DNA from: Rhodamnia argentea
Lineage: Eukaryota; Streptophyta; Magnoliopsida; Myrtales; Myrtaceae
Reading direction: 5' to 3'
NCBI RefSeq assembly: GCF_020921035.1
Contig: NC_063150.1
Span: 24,475,826-24,539,825, forward strand
Length of the DNA: 64,000 nucleotides
The notes below the pieces were generated by a model, which saw nothing but the letters and a program-made list of their open reading frames with translations, had not been told where the DNA came from and searched no databases. This document shows, piece after piece, positions 12,043-24,700 of this stretch. How positions within the stretch are numbered: the first letter of the stretch is position 1; every line of letters begins with the position of its first letter. A program made the translations under genes and the position numbers.

Positions 12043-15000
12043 ATGGCTGGGGGAGGATTGGCCGTCGCTTCGGCCGGAGGCGAACAGTTCGAGGCCAAGA
12101 TTACCCCGATCGTGGTGATCTCGTGCATAATGGCCGCCACCGGCGGCCTCATGTTTGGCTACGACGTCGGTGTTTCCGGTAAGGATGAAAGATCGATGCT
12201 CATTTCTCGCCGTCATAGTGTTTCTGATCCTGCGTCGTCGATTTGTGACTGCTTGTTGTTGTTGTTGGTGGTGGTGGTGGTGGATTCGAGTTCGAATCAT
12301 GGGTCCTCTATGGCCGCGGGGCTGCGAAATTTTTTCACTTCTCAGTTAGTTGCAACGCTTGGGACTTAGAAATTCTAGTTCCTTTAACTATCTGATGCGT
12401 CTCCTTCATCTTTTGTGGAGTATAGATTAGGCTATTGTATTCTGTGGAGATTGAAGTATCTTAACCTCAAGAGTTCGAAGGACAGAGCATTTTGCGAACC
12501 CAAACATTTTTTATTTCATAAAAAAATATTCTCTGCATGAAAACAGAAAATATACTTGTTTGAATAAAGCAACGAAACAATTTCTGTTCCAGCCAAACTG
12601 CATCTCCCCTCACGACCCAAAAAAAGAAAAAAGAAAAAAAAAACTGCATCTCCCCTGGCAGAAATGCATAAGTTTGATGAATATTCGACTTTATCACTAT
12701 TAATTAAGTGATTTGTTGGCATATTAGCTTTGACTCAATGGGTAGTTTGCAGGATCTGTTGTAATCTTCCTTTCAGCTTTATGATTGTTTGTGTAAGATT
12801 CAATTTGCTTGGCTTGTATGGGACTAGTCCTCCGATGAAGTTGAGGTGGATAAAATTTTAACTTGCCCATCATAAACAATATAAAAATCTTGTTACACCT
12901 TTAGCGAAACTATGCTACAGCATCAAAAGTAAATAAGTTTTGATGAAAGCTCTTACTACGTTCTGTGATTTTGTGGACCACTTAGAAGAAAAGAAAGGGT
13001 CTTTAACCGAAATATGCAGTTGATATACTAGTCGCAGTCATTTTGTTGATGGCAAACTACCAGACCAGAACCTAGAGATGATTGCCTAGACAACGGGAAC
13101 AGAAAAGGAGTATATCAACTGCGTGTACTTGATTATCCTAGTTAATGGATGCTTCTTTATGTGGATGGGATAATATGTGATTACAGAGGAGAAGTTCACT
13201 AATTGTGTGGTGAAATCTGATAACACATGTCAAAGGAATAACTCAGATTGCTTCATCTGAATTTTTTCAACAGGCGGTGTAACACAAATGCCAGATTTCT
13301 TGAAAAAGTTTTTCCCAGTTGTTTACCGGAAGTCTAACGAAGCTGGGGCCAACAGCAATTACTGCAAATACGATAGTCAAGGCCTTCAACTGTTCACATC
13401 GTCACTGTATCTTGCTGGGCTAATAGCAACTTTCTTTGCATCATACACCACTAGGAAGCTTGGCAGGAAGTTAACCATGCTCATTGCTGGGTTTTTCTTC
13501 ATTGCTGGGGTTGTGCTTAACACTGCAGCTCAAGACCTTGCCATGCTCATTATTGGAAGGATATTACTAGGTTGTGGCGTTGGTTTTGCTAACCAGGTTG
13601 GTTCATGTTTATTGTTCTCTGAGTTTTGTGTGTGTTGTTTTGGACATTGTTTTTCCCTTAAACGGGGAGTTGGTCTGTGAAATCTGTAAAAATAATAAAA
13701 AAAGATCCAGTGAAAATTCCAATGTGGTAAGCAGTAGATCAAAATAGGATGAACCATTTTTAAAAAAAAGGAATGTGCAGATCTTAACGATGTGGAGCAC
13801 TTATGAGGACTTATTTCTGTCCTTTGCATCAGGATAGGATAAAACTGAAATGTCGATGAAAAGTAAAGTATCAGTTAGATGCAATGTATCACATAAAATT
13901 GAACTACCTAATATTTTTTCTGTCTAGTCTCCCTTGGAAGCTTGCAAATACATTGAGATATTGCTAGCATATTCAGTAGCTATGTAAAAGTACGGAGATT
14001 GCTTATCTAACTAATCCATGATAAACTGAAAACAGTTGTCATATATTGGCTTTTGTCTCCTCTATCTTTTCTTCTTGAACTTGAGGCAGAAGTAAATGAG
14101 CCAGATGAGATCTTCCCAAGATAACTTTTTGAGAAGCTTTTATTTCATATGCATTGTCCTACTTCTTATATTTGTGTCTATTCTCATCATTCAAACTAGT
14201 CTGATGGAAGATGATAGATGGTGATTGTCCGCTTGGAATTATCCGGGAAAAGTCTTCACTGCCCCATTTCTTTGTATCTTCCTCCTGACTTTTCGAATGC
14301 TTTTGCTTTTCAAAGTTCCTCTCTATTCGAAATAGATGCTCCAAGTCTTTTTTAAATTTGTTTGGACTCTGAAGTCAAACATGCAATCGTCATTTAGAAG
14401 ACTTGTAGGTTTGGAGCTTTGGAGGTCACATTTCAACATCTGGGGTGATGTCAATATGGATTACTGGGTGCTTGATCTGTATTTCTGTAACCCATTAAAA
14501 TTTTGATTCACAATTGAAGATGCAAAGTCTAGCAATTTGTTCAGAGTTATCTTGCATGTTGATATTGGTTAAATATTGTGTGGAAAGAATGCCAAGGTAT
14601 TGCACATCTCGTGACAACTGACAAATCTTTTTCTCTCATATTTAAATTATGTCATATGTCCAAGCCACCAAGGAAAAAAATAACAGAAGTCATATGTTAC
14701 TCATTGGTCACATCATCTGTTTTAGAATTGACCTAAAACTTCAAGTAATTTTAGTTAAGTAGTTTCGATTAATATAATCATTTCATTTCGATGGCTAGAG
14801 CATGTTGTGATGTCTTGTTGAATGCGTTTTTGGTCATTCATCCTCTCAGAGATTAACTACAAAATATATGCAGGCAGTACCACTTTTCCTTTCGGAAATA
14901 GCACCAACAAGAATACGTGGAGCACTTAATATACTCTTCCAGCTTAACGTTACCATAGGCATCCTTTTTGCCGATCTTGTCAACTACCGCACGGCGAAGT

Positions 15001-17182
15001 AAGTGCACTGCTTTCATTGTCTTTTTTTTTTTTTTTTTTTCTGTAGTTTCATTTCAATCAAGGTTTGTTAATCTAGCAACTGTTAATCTGGCAACCTCAT
15101 AGTGGTAAATAATGTAAAATCCGTGTTTATCATGGGAAGCAGCATTTAGACATTGGAAAATAAAAATTGGATCAACAATAAGCATTTTGAAAGGATTGTA
15201 AGTGCAGGGACTCTACAAAAAACAGAAAGAAGCATGCGCCCCAAAAGAGGCACAGCTGTACTACTATTTCTACATGCTACAGTGAGTTGAAAGAATGAAG
15301 TTGCTTTCTGATAATGTAGCTGTAATCATAACTTCATTGGAAAGGATTATCTGATCTGTTTCATGAGACAAATAAATGATGATGCATTGCTGGTTCTGCC
15401 GAATTGCCTTTGATAAATTCACTTGGCTCATGAACTGCCTTACATAACAGCTAGCAAATATTGGTGTCTATATGACCGAATTATACTCTTTCTTCTACTT
15501 CTTTAACTAATGCAACTTAACTGCTGCCTTGGCAATAATAGGATCTCAGCAGGATGGGGTTGGAGGCTATCATTGGGATTGGCAGGCATTCCTGCAGGTC
15601 TCCTAACCGTGGGAGCTATTTTTGTGGTGGACACTCCCAACAGTCTCATTGAGCGTGGTCGCATTGAAGAAGGAAAAGCTGTGCTAAGAAAGATAAGGGG
15701 AACTGACAACATTGAACCGGAGTTCCAGGAGCTTCTTGAGGCAAGTCGCATTGCTAAAGAAGTGAAGCATCCTTTCAGAAATCTCCTGAAGAGGAAGAAT
15801 CGACCTCAGTTGGTCATTGCAGTGGCCATGCAGGTCAGTGTTGTTTCTAGCATCCATCATGATATCTCACCCTTCATTTTTTATCTCGTGAAACCATTCT
15901 TGTTTAATATGTCTGTCTACCAGAATGTTCTTCTTGTCAGCACAAAAAATGCCAGATTAAATTCGTCTAACTTTGAGTAGTTGAATTATTGAATGGTCAG
16001 CCTCAGCTGCTTCAAATGCAGAGATAGTCGTTCTAAATGAAATGATAGCGCTACTTAATAGACAAACCACATATACATATTTTCTGTTATATGGTTTGTT
16101 ATATCATATTCAATTGCAAAAATGCAGTGATTAGGGTAGAATGTATCATAGAGCAGATTTAGAAGACCATTTGAAATTGCACAATCATGGGGTCAGCTTA
16201 CTGTTGCGCATGGTATTGAGTTTTCTCTTCTCCACGGAAGGTAGGAACTGTTTTCTTCTGGCCCCAAAAGAAAATGTTACATTTGGCTTTTGGATTAGAT
16301 CAACCAAGCGCGCTGAGAACATGGAAGTTTTGAGTGTACTTGGCTAGCCAGATGAAGTTCGCTGGTGTCACTATCTGTCTTGATGTCTATTTTTGCTCTT
16401 CTGGATTTTAGCTCCACGTTTATTGGTTTTAATTTGACTCACATTTGTCAGTTATATGTATGTGAAAACAGGTCTTCCAGCAATTTACCGGGATCAATGC
16501 CATCATGTTTTACGCGCCGGTTCTCTTCGACACCGTTGGATTTGGCAGTGATGCATCTCTTTACTCTGCTGTCATCATTGGGGCTGTCAATGTTCTGTCC
16601 ACCTTGGTATCCATTTACACGGTCGACAAGATGGGCCGCCGTGTTCTTTTACTGGAGGCCGGGGTCCAGATGTTCCTTTCCCAAGTTGTCATATCAATTA
16701 TACTCGGCTTGAAGGTCAAGGACCACTCAGAGGACCTCAGCCACGGCTTCTCGATCTTTGTGGTCATTATGGTGTGCACGTTCATCTCTAGCTTCGCGTG
16801 GTCTTGGGGACCTCTTGGATGGTTGATCCCCAGCGAGACGTTTCCGCTAGAGACTCGCTCGGCTGGCCAGAGTGTGACTGTCTGCACCAACTTTCTCTTC
16901 ACCTTCGTGATCGGTCAGGCATTCCTCTCCATGCTGTGCCATTTCAAGTACGGCATCTTCTTGTTCTTCTCTGGTTGGGTCCTTATCATGTCCATCTTCA
17001 CTCTGTTTCTTATCCCTGAGACCAAGAACGTCCCAATCGAAGAGATGACCGAGAGGGTGTGGAAGCAGCATTGGTATTGGAAACGGTACATCGATGACGA
17101 CGGCAAAGATGCCGAGGCCGCTGTTTCGAACAAGGTCGGGCATGCCAATGGCAATGGGTTTGATCCTGCATTGCAGTTGTAA
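12043..17182 (+). CDS. STP13: STP13-type sugar transport protein (hexose/H+ symporter)
   Basis: A complete gene of five exons: 12043-12178, 13274-13596, 14874-14998, 15542-15833 and 16472-17182, all with GT-AG introns (1095, 1277, 543 and 638 bp). It encodes 528 aa, the usual STP length. It is a 12-helix plasma-membrane major facilitator that imports hexoses with protons. Visible hallmarks are the proton-coupling Asp41 in [12 protein letters not shown], lid cysteine Cys76 in NYCKYD with its partner in SMLCHFK, the Arg-containing [14 protein letters not shown] loop, the sugar-binding Gln pair in [29 protein letters not shown], and [20 protein letters not shown]. The N-terminus ([20 protein letters not shown]), [10 protein letters not shown] and the C-terminal NGFDP tail point to STP13 rather than STP1. 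The start follows a good context (cgccATGG). Family knowledge: STP13 retrieves apoplastic hexoses during stress and infection. Confidence 0.93.
12253..12283 (+). repeat. (TTG)n/(GTG)n microsatellite in intron 1
   Basis: About five TTG units run into about five GTG units inside the first intron of the STP13-type gene. It is a simple sequence repeat and is likely length-polymorphic. Confidence 0.85.
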
Positions 17183-17461
17183 TCAATTCGAGATGAATGG
17201 CTTTCAGGATTCAGATATACAAGAATTACATACCTTAGACAAACATTGGGTACAGAATATACACTAGAATACAAAGAACAACTGCTATTCAACAGACCGA
17301 GAATTATTTCGATACGGTCATTATAGGTAGAGTACTGATTAAGCTAGATATATAGTCTTCTCGTGTGATTTGTGGCGCGCGCCGTATTGTAAATTGATAT
17401 TGCAGGACATGTTCCTTTGCAGAGAACAGTGTGTTTTTTAAATTTGCTGTCATTACATTAC

Positions 17462-17494
<33 letters not shown>

Positions 17495-19455
17495 CAGATT
17501 TATGTGGTGAGCTGAAACTGTAGTCTACTTCTAAAGATTTGATCCCCACAATACTCATCTGGAGCAAAGTTTGCGTGTTAGGAGGTTGTGTAGGAAGCAA
17601 GACTTCGGAATCTCTCTCTTTCTCCGTAAACCAAGCAACATGTGGCCTTGACCCCAAAAAAGAGAATTAGTTGCCGTCTGATACTTTTCTCTCCTTCATT
17701 CTAATATCTACTGTTGTATCAAGCAAAGAGAACTTCCAAAACGCCCTTTTCTTCATCTCCCGTAACGTCCTTTTTCAAGTTAATATTTCTATTAATCTCT
17801 CGAGCATGTTAACATGATAATTTCGCATTTTTTCTATCCAACATCAACCTTCCAAGAAGGATTTCGGAGTCTCGAATGTTTGCATCTTTGTCAATAATTT
17901 CTTTCCATAACTTTTAACGACGAAAGACCTCCGAAAACAGTCTTTCCTTGTAAGATTCTCGACCGAGTTACAGCACCTACGAGCGGCAACCTCCCTAAAG
18001 GCAAGCTACAATCGTAACAAACGTCCGGTTCATGACACGTTCATTTCAACCACGCATGCTTTATGAGCTTAACTAGAAATAGAACTGACTTCATTAGATC
18101 GGATAGTATATGTAACGGTCCGGTCTATCGAGTGCGGGGAGTAGTCGCTAGGCCTGGAGGGCTCTGAAAAAGAGCGGTTCTTTGGCAGACTTCTAGGATG
18201 GCGAAGGAGATATGAATAAATCGAACTGCACATTGAACAAGGGGAGAGCGTGTCTGATATATATGAGAAAACTGAAATTAACTCACGGAGACCCATCTTG
18301 ACGTAACGGCATACTTTGCTTTGAATATCCAAATGTAAGCGTGAGGCTCGGTGTGAGAGGAGCGAAAGCGGATAATATCTCGAGTGAGTTAATCCAGGAA
18401 TGTGTTGATATACATCATTCGTCGATTGTATTATGAGATCTCATACGGGCTAGTGTTCTTTGCACATCTGTCAGAAGTCTTGATCGAGTCATCAAGCTTT
18501 ATTATAGCCACGTTCGTACATGCCGAGGAGGATTTTTTTCAATTAAGCATAACGATTCGATTGAGGATAGGGACCGGGAGAGCGTGCACATGGAGGTAAC
18601 AAAAGAGGACAGGAGATGACTCCAAGCGCAAAAGTGCAGAGGCCTAGTGAAATCAGGTGTCCCAAGGACCACCAGCTCACCGCCTTACGGATGCTAAGCT
18701 ATGTCCTTGACACGTACCATCAGGAATTGGTTCGAAACGAACAGGTCATCCGCCGATCTCGCAAATTGCGCTAATTACAAGGAACTTTGAGATGATTCCG
18801 GAGCAGGCCGACACCGTTCATCCAAAATAATCACCTCGGGTCCGAGTTTTTTTCGAGAACATAGGTAACATGTGGTGATCGGCTTGGGAAAAAGACCAAG
18901 AGCTTGCTCAAAATGTTGAGACATCTTTGATGGTTGATACTAATAATGAATGTTTGATCTAGACATCCATGATTTCTGCTCTCGAGCGCGGTAAAAACTG
19001 TTCATTTTCAATCGCGTCACGGTTTCTTTTTTAAACGTAGATCAAAGCGAAAATGAATTTTAGGGAACCAGACCAAGTGGCAACTGGTGGGGCTCTGTTT
19101 CTTGGACAGGCAGAAAGAGGATCGAGGTGAGGTGCTTGCCACTCAAGCTTTTCCATCAGACGTGAGGTCGCTCCAACCACAGTCCAAAGCCCAACTGACG
19201 ACTCTCCTCTGTCTCTCTCTCTGAGAGCCGCCATTCAGTTCTCTCCTGTACAAACTTCCAACCTCCATACGTCCAAATCCCGGGTCGCTTAGCCTGAAAA
19301 TCATCTCCCCCCACCCCAAAAAAGACAACCCTTCCCTGTATCTCTGTCAGCCCTTCTCTGTCTCTCCCTGTTTCTTTAAATCTACGGCCCGAGTTCCCTC
19401 CTCGAATCCCGACGAAGACGAATCTGGTCTGTGACTCGGTTTCGGAGAGACAGAG
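17183..19455. other. Intergenic: STP13 3' UTR side and phytocyanin promoter side
   Basis: The first few hundred bases should contain the STP13 3' UTR. A purine-rich GA/GACAGA microsatellite lies at about 17461-17493. No coding region is supported between 17500 and 19400. CT-rich sequence (19180-19400) precedes the phytocyanin start and is probably its 5' UTR or promoter. Confidence 0.5.
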
Positions 19456-21410
19456 ATGGGTGCGTTAATGATGTTGATGATGATGGCGACTGCGATGGTG
19501 AAGCTGTGCGATGGAGCAGCGTACAAGGTTGGAGACTCGGCAGGTTGGACCACCATTGGCAACGTCGACTACAAGCAGTGGGCTGCCATCAAGACCTTCC
19601 AGCTTGGGGATACCATCAGTGAGTTCACTTCCATTTCCTTCCAATTTCCTTATCGAAAGAAACTAAGTCAATTTCTCTTTTTTCTTCTGCGGTTTTCGGT
19701 TAATCTACAAGAAAAACAGAGGCTTTTGATTCGTATAGGCTTCTGGGTTTTGCGAGAACTGTGAAAATATCAGATCTTTGTCTGGCAAATGCAGCTGTTC
19801 CTCACGCCACACCTTAGATTTTCCGAGCAAGCTTTGTCCCTTTAGGTTTGTTCTTTAGTTATGTTTATCCCCCACCTGTTTCGTCTTTGGGGTACCCGTC
19901 GATCTTCAAGAATGACAAATGGCCAACAGTTCTTCAATTCAACAAAAAAATTCTCAGGATCTTTCGGAGCTCTTCGTGACCAAATCGTCTCCCTTCTTGT
20001 CAACGCAGTGCGTTGAATTTCATGTAGAACTTCATTACTCTCTCTCCGAATTGGTAATCTTCGGGCAAAATTTTAATTTCCTTTGCCTTTCAACTAAGAA
20101 GAACAGAAGAACCCAGGCGACCGTGAGGGGGGCAGATGTTCCACCAAAGTGTTGGAAGACTGCGACACGTTGACTCCCAAGGGGGAATAACACCATCACG
20201 ATGTCTCGATCCGTCGCTCCAACTACGTTACGGGACACCGCATCATTACCCTCACCCGCACTCGCGCACGCCTCGATCGTTCCGACATTACTTTAGCTTT
20301 GTCCCAAACAAAAGCAGTTTGTCCCATGAACGCCATTTTAACATCGTGCGATTGGCTAAAAGTGTTTGCAAACTTCAAGCGGTCGTAATGAAATGTTGGA
20401 GACTACGAGCAAGCGCAGATGTCGCGAACCATCCTATAACACGCATCGTCGGATGCAATAGTTATGTTAAAGTATCACTTGGCGCTAATTTACGACTTTA
20501 TATAGTATTTATACATGTGCGATTTCTCTCCGTCTGTAGATTCAAGTTAATTTAAAATACAACGAAATATTAACAATCTCACTCTCGGTGGTTTTTTGGT
20601 GGTTGTCGGTCGTGGACTCTGTCGTATTCACATTTAGTTGGTCATCGCGTATCATATTGGACAACGATTGAAACGGCGTTGCGTGATGATTATCCAAGTA
20701 CTTTCTTGAAAAACGATGAAAAAGTTGATTTTGAGTGAGATTGGACTACTAACTCCACAAGTATAGTCCTTACCATATTTCTTGAAAGGCCGAATTGCGA
20801 TTTCTCCTAGATATGTAGGAAACTGAACCTGAACTGTCATCATAAACTGAAATATGTGGTTCGATTTGATTCAGGTTACCCATCTTCAAATTCCTAAATC
20901 AGAAGAATTGGAAGATGCTGTGTGTATTACTTGTACATATAGTCTGCTCTTTTTGAGCCTCATGCATCTTCTTGGTTATATCCTTCTTTCCATTTATAAG
21001 AATGAGATATCCATGAGAGAATTCCTAACATTGGGGGTTCTTTTGTGACACCAGTGTTTCAATACAATGCCCAGTTTCACAATGTGATGCACGTGACGCA
21101 CGCCGAGTTCCGGGCCTGCAACACGACGTCTCCCAAGGCGACCTACACGACTGGCAACGACTCCATCACCCTCACCAACCACGGCCACCACTTCTTCTTC
21201 TGTGGTGTCCCGGGTCATTGCCAAGCCGGTCAGAAGGTCGACATCAACGTGCCTCGCAACCCTGTGAGCGCACAGACCCCTTCGCCATCGGCTATCCCTG
21301 CTTCTGGCAGCCAGGGCCCTTCTCCGAATAATGGCCATCGGCCTCGCACTTTGAAGGGCTCTTTCGCTAAGCTCGGATTGCTTACGGTGGTTCTTGCGGT
21401 TTGCTGTTAA
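19456..21410 (+). CDS. Mavicyanin/stellacyanin-type phytocyanin (blue copper protein)
   Basis: Two exons, 19456-19618 and 21055-21410, separated by a 1436-bp GT-AG intron, encode 172 aa. The order is an N-terminal signal peptide rich in Met and Leu (about residues 1-21), the plastocyanin-like domain starting AAYKVGDSAGWTT, a Ser/Pro-rich linker (QTPSPSAIPASGSQGPSPNN) and a hydrophobic C-terminus (LGLLTVVLAVCC) that suggests a GPI-anchor signal. Copper ligands are visible: His in QFHNVMHV, then the C-x4-H-x4-Q pattern in CGVPGHCQAGQ. The axial ligand is therefore Gln, as in stellacyanin and mavicyanin, rather than Met. The intron falls at the usual phytocyanin position inside GDTI|MFQY. Predicted role: an apoplastic, membrane-tethered electron carrier; the physiological partner is unknown for this family. 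Early nodulin-like protein is the alternative class, but those usually lack copper ligands. Confidence 0.92.
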
Positions 21411-21815
21411 TGTTGTTCTTGCTTCTGAGTCACCTTGTGTTTTGGTATATACATGAGTTCGAAAACTCATAAACAGAATCCGGCTAGAAACTTCCAGATT
21501 ATACACAAATCCACCGTATAATTTCGTTTTGTTCTGATTGCTTTCCTTTGTATTACACATCTCTTTTGTTTATTACTATCGTACACTTTAAGTAAATGTC
21601 CCGTCAATCTTGGATCCAGACGAAATTCTCTGTTGAAATTGACAAGACAAGTTCCCTAACAAGAAGAAAATTGATGATGACTCCAGGCAGTTAATTTCAG
21701 TTGGGTATTTCCAGGACTTCCAACGAAATATTGATCTAACAACAATTAATGCAGAAGCAAAGTTTACTGAGACAGAGAGATCACAAGGATCCTTTCAATT
21801 GGCCAGAGTTGGTTG
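21411..21815. other. Intergenic between the phytocyanin and the transporter array
   Basis: This contains the phytocyanin 3' UTR region and unique sequence. No gene or repeat is seen. Homology with the other array units begins at about 21816, so the edge of the tandem array lies here. Confidence 0.6.
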
Positions 21816-21864
21816 CTCGAATATGTTGAATATTTGATGATAAACTCCGTGACCGACGCATTAC

Positions 21865-21942
21865 ATGACATGGCTCATGATTCAAAAATCCATGATCTTT
21901 TCTATGACATGGTTACAGATCCAAAAATTCATGATCTCTTCT
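21865..21942 (-). repeat. 39-bp imperfect duplication in the transporter 3' UTR region
   Basis: Two imperfect copies of a 39-bp phrase (atgacatgg…caaaaatccatgatc) lie at 21865-21903 and 21904-21942, downstream of the stop codon of copy 1. The same doublet follows copies 2 (from about 32356), 3 (from about 39223) and 4 (from about 47040), so it predates the array. Confidence 0.75.
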
Positions 21943-22023
21943 CTGTTTTTTTTTTTTTGGCTAATGATGCCACCGTTTCGCTTGGCATCAGCATATGTTG
22001 AGACAAGCTGCCACGATCATCCT

Positions 22024-23929
22024 TTATCCTTTGATGACATTGTCATCGTCGTTGTCGTCATCGATCATGTACCGCTTCCAGAACCAATGCTGCTTCCACA
22101 CTCTCTCGACCATGGAGTCCACAGGCACGCCTTTTGTCTCGGGCAAGAGGAACAATGTAAAGAGCCCCATGACCAGGATCCACGCGGCGAAGAAGAAGAA
22201 GATGCCGGCCTTCATGTGGCACAACATCGATAGGAAGGCCTGTGCGATAATGAAGGTGAAGAGCATGTTGGAGCTGACCGCGCAGGCAAAACCAGCCGTC
22301 CTCGTCTCCAGAGGGAAGGTCTCGCTCGGAATAAGCCACCCAAGTGGACCCCATGACCATGCGAATCCCATTACGTACACGCACACCAGCACCACCACGA
22401 CTATCGCCTCGGTAGAGCTGAGAGACCCTGCCGGTTTTAGGTGTAGTAGCAAGAGCATTCCTATCACAGTCTACAACAAGAAAGAAAATTTTATGATTAG
22501 AGAGTATCAATGCATCAAATCAGCCTCTATCCTTCTAATCAAACATAATTACACAAATTTGATGTGATTTTGTGTTGATCCCAATGCAAGAAACATGCGA
22601 AGAAAATGTGAATTACCTGAGTGATGAACATCTGGACACAAGCCTCAAGGAGCAACACCCTCCGGCCAGCTTTGTCCACTGTGTAGATCGATACTAAAGT
22701 GCTAAAAACGTTTACGAGCCCAGTGATGACTGTCGAGAGCAGCGCGGCATTGCTTCCGAACCCGACCGTCTGAAACAAGACCGGTGCATAGAACATGATC
22801 GCGTTGATCCCGGTGAACTGCTGGAACACCTGCAGCACTATGGCTATGACAAGAGGGGGCCTGCTTGACGGCTTCATGAGCTTGCGAAATGGGTTCTTCA
22901 CTTGCCTTGCGGCCTCACTGGCGGCAACCATGGAATCAAACTCGGCATCAATGTTATCGGTGCCGCGAATCCTCCTCAAAGTGGCCTTTCCTTGGTCGAT
23001 TTGGTTGCGCTCGATGAGGCTGGTAGGGGTCTCGCAGATGGTGAATGAACCCACGAGGAGGATCATGGCTGGGACGCCGGCCAAGCCGAGAGAGATCCGC
23101 CACCCGTGAGGGTGAATGTTGGATGTGAAGTAGTTGATAATGCCGGCGATGAGGATTCCGATCGTAATGAAGAGTTGGAAGCATATATTAAGAGCTCCTC
23201 TGAGCCTGGCAGGAGCTAATTCAGATAGAAATAGAGGCACTGCTTGATTACCGAACCCAACACCAAAACCGAGGATGATTCTGCCGAGGACGACCATTGC
23301 AAGGTTGAAGCCACCAGCTTGGAGTGCGACCCCTGCGACGAAGAAGAATGACCCGATCTGCAACGTCGTCCTTCGTCCGAATTTGGAGCAGACCTTTGAG
23401 GCTACAAAGCTTGCTACGAGAGCAGCTATGTATAGCGAAGATGTGAACAACTGGAGGTACTCGTTGTCATATTTACAGTAGTTGTCCTCGTGGACAAGCT
23501 TCTTTTTCTCGTACACGGCCGGGAAGAATTTTATCAAGAAGTCATCCATGGAAGTCACTCCTCCTGAAATTCGATAAAATCCACATAAGCATTGTGAAAA
23601 GTGAGAAATCGTACAATCACTAATACATCTTGTGCGTAGAAATATAGTGCTCACGAGTCAAAATGCAATATAAACTAGCCTATGATAGAGGCAAAAATGT
23701 GATAAGATGTTTTATCTTTTGAAATGGAAAAGACAGAATAAACACTTTCTTTCCATCATAACAATCTTACCACAATTTTACAAATTAAATACCTACCTGA
23801 AATTCCAATGTCATATCCGAACAACAGCCCTCCGAAGGCCGAGATGATCACACATAGAATGACATAGAAAGTTATCTTCCCGTCATGCTCGGGTACATAG
23901 CCGCCGTGGCTCGTGATGACAGCCGGCAT
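22024..23929 (-). CDS. STP6/STP8-type monosaccharide/H+ symporter, array copy 1
   Basis: Three exons on the minus strand, 23929-23797, 23563-22617 and 22470-22024, with short GT-AG introns (233 and 146 bp), encode 508 aa. Family hallmarks are all present: Asp40 in [12 protein letters not shown], Cys74 in NYCKYD with its partner Cys in [36 protein letters not shown], the sugar-contact Gln pair in [38 protein letters not shown] and [11 protein letters not shown]. It should be a 12-helix plasma-membrane hexose importer. [11 protein letters not shown], the HPHGWRI loop and PTSLIERN place it with the STP6/STP8 group from memory; the exact orthologue is uncertain. Exon 2 (947 nt) spans what is interrupted three times in the STP13-type gene. 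It is the most divergent of the three intact copies (VTSMDD, GGFNLAM, NMLFTF). Confidence 0.92.
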
Positions 23930-24031
23930 TTTCTTTGTCTATCTTTTTAGGTGAAAAAGAAAGACAGAGGGTAAGATTGAAGTGCTTTAATATTTGTCTG
24001 AATATGAAATCTAAACGTGCATTGGATGAGG

Positions 24032-24039
24032 TATTTATA
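24032..24039 (-). promoter_or_regulatory. TATA box of transporter copy 1
   Basis: TATAAATA on the minus strand, 103 bp from the start codon at 23929. The surrounding proximal promoter, from the ATG to about position 24420, is conserved in all four copies. Confidence 0.75.
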
Positions 24040-24700
24040 ACAAGTCAAGAACGCTGGGAAAGCTAAATGAAGATCAAATGACAACTAATAGGATTGGACA
24101 ATGACGTGGTTTTTGCTCTTAACTAAAATTGGATGGCATTATCGTCCCTTAAGTTTAGGGCTTTTTAGGATTCGTCCTTGTCAACTTGACCAGATTTTGC
24201 AGGTTAGTTTGATCCAAGAGAGACTTAATCATCGCGGAAGAGGATGAGGGTGTTGCATAAAAATGCCAAAAAGAAAAACTAACCGTATATGAGAATGAAA
24301 GGTTGTATCGCTTTGACCATACTAAATCAAGATTGACACCGAAGTGCGCTTTCATCTTTGGTCGGAGTTTTCCAGGAGATGAAAGAGTTCATTGTCTAAT
24401 GAAATGCGGACTTGACTTAACCCTAATTTATATAAACAGAAATAAGTGGGAGAGGCTTTTGTTTATGTTTAATTAAAATTCGACTTGCAATTTTTAATAG
24501 GTTTAAGTCCAGGGATATATGTTGCATGATGCAACAATAGAGCTGATTAGTAAACAAAAGCGGGCAAGTTCGTTTAAAAAACTGATACCTTCTCAAATGA
24601 CCGGATATGAGTCTGTAGGAGACTTACCTAATAGTTCATGACTTGGGACAAGTTGATAGCCAAGGGGAAAAACGCTGAAACTCAAATTATGTTTTTTGGG

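Noticed and set aside
12280..12305. tRNA T-arm-like string (gagttcgaatcatggg) in STP13 intron 1
   Set aside because: No matching acceptor, D or anticodon arms at the required distances.
12010..12369. Overlapping frames around STP13 exon 1 and intron 1, including a His/Gln-rich minus-strand one
   Set aside because: They arise from the exon read in the wrong frames and from a GTG/TTG microsatellite.
16141..16347. Open frame inside STP13 intron 4
   Set aside because: It is intronic, short and without similarity. The flanking exons splice correctly without it.
20994..21560. Minus-strand open frame of 188 codons over the phytocyanin second exon
   Set aside because: It is the antisense shadow of a clearly functional phytocyanin exon, Arg/Ala/Val-biased, and has no family similarity.
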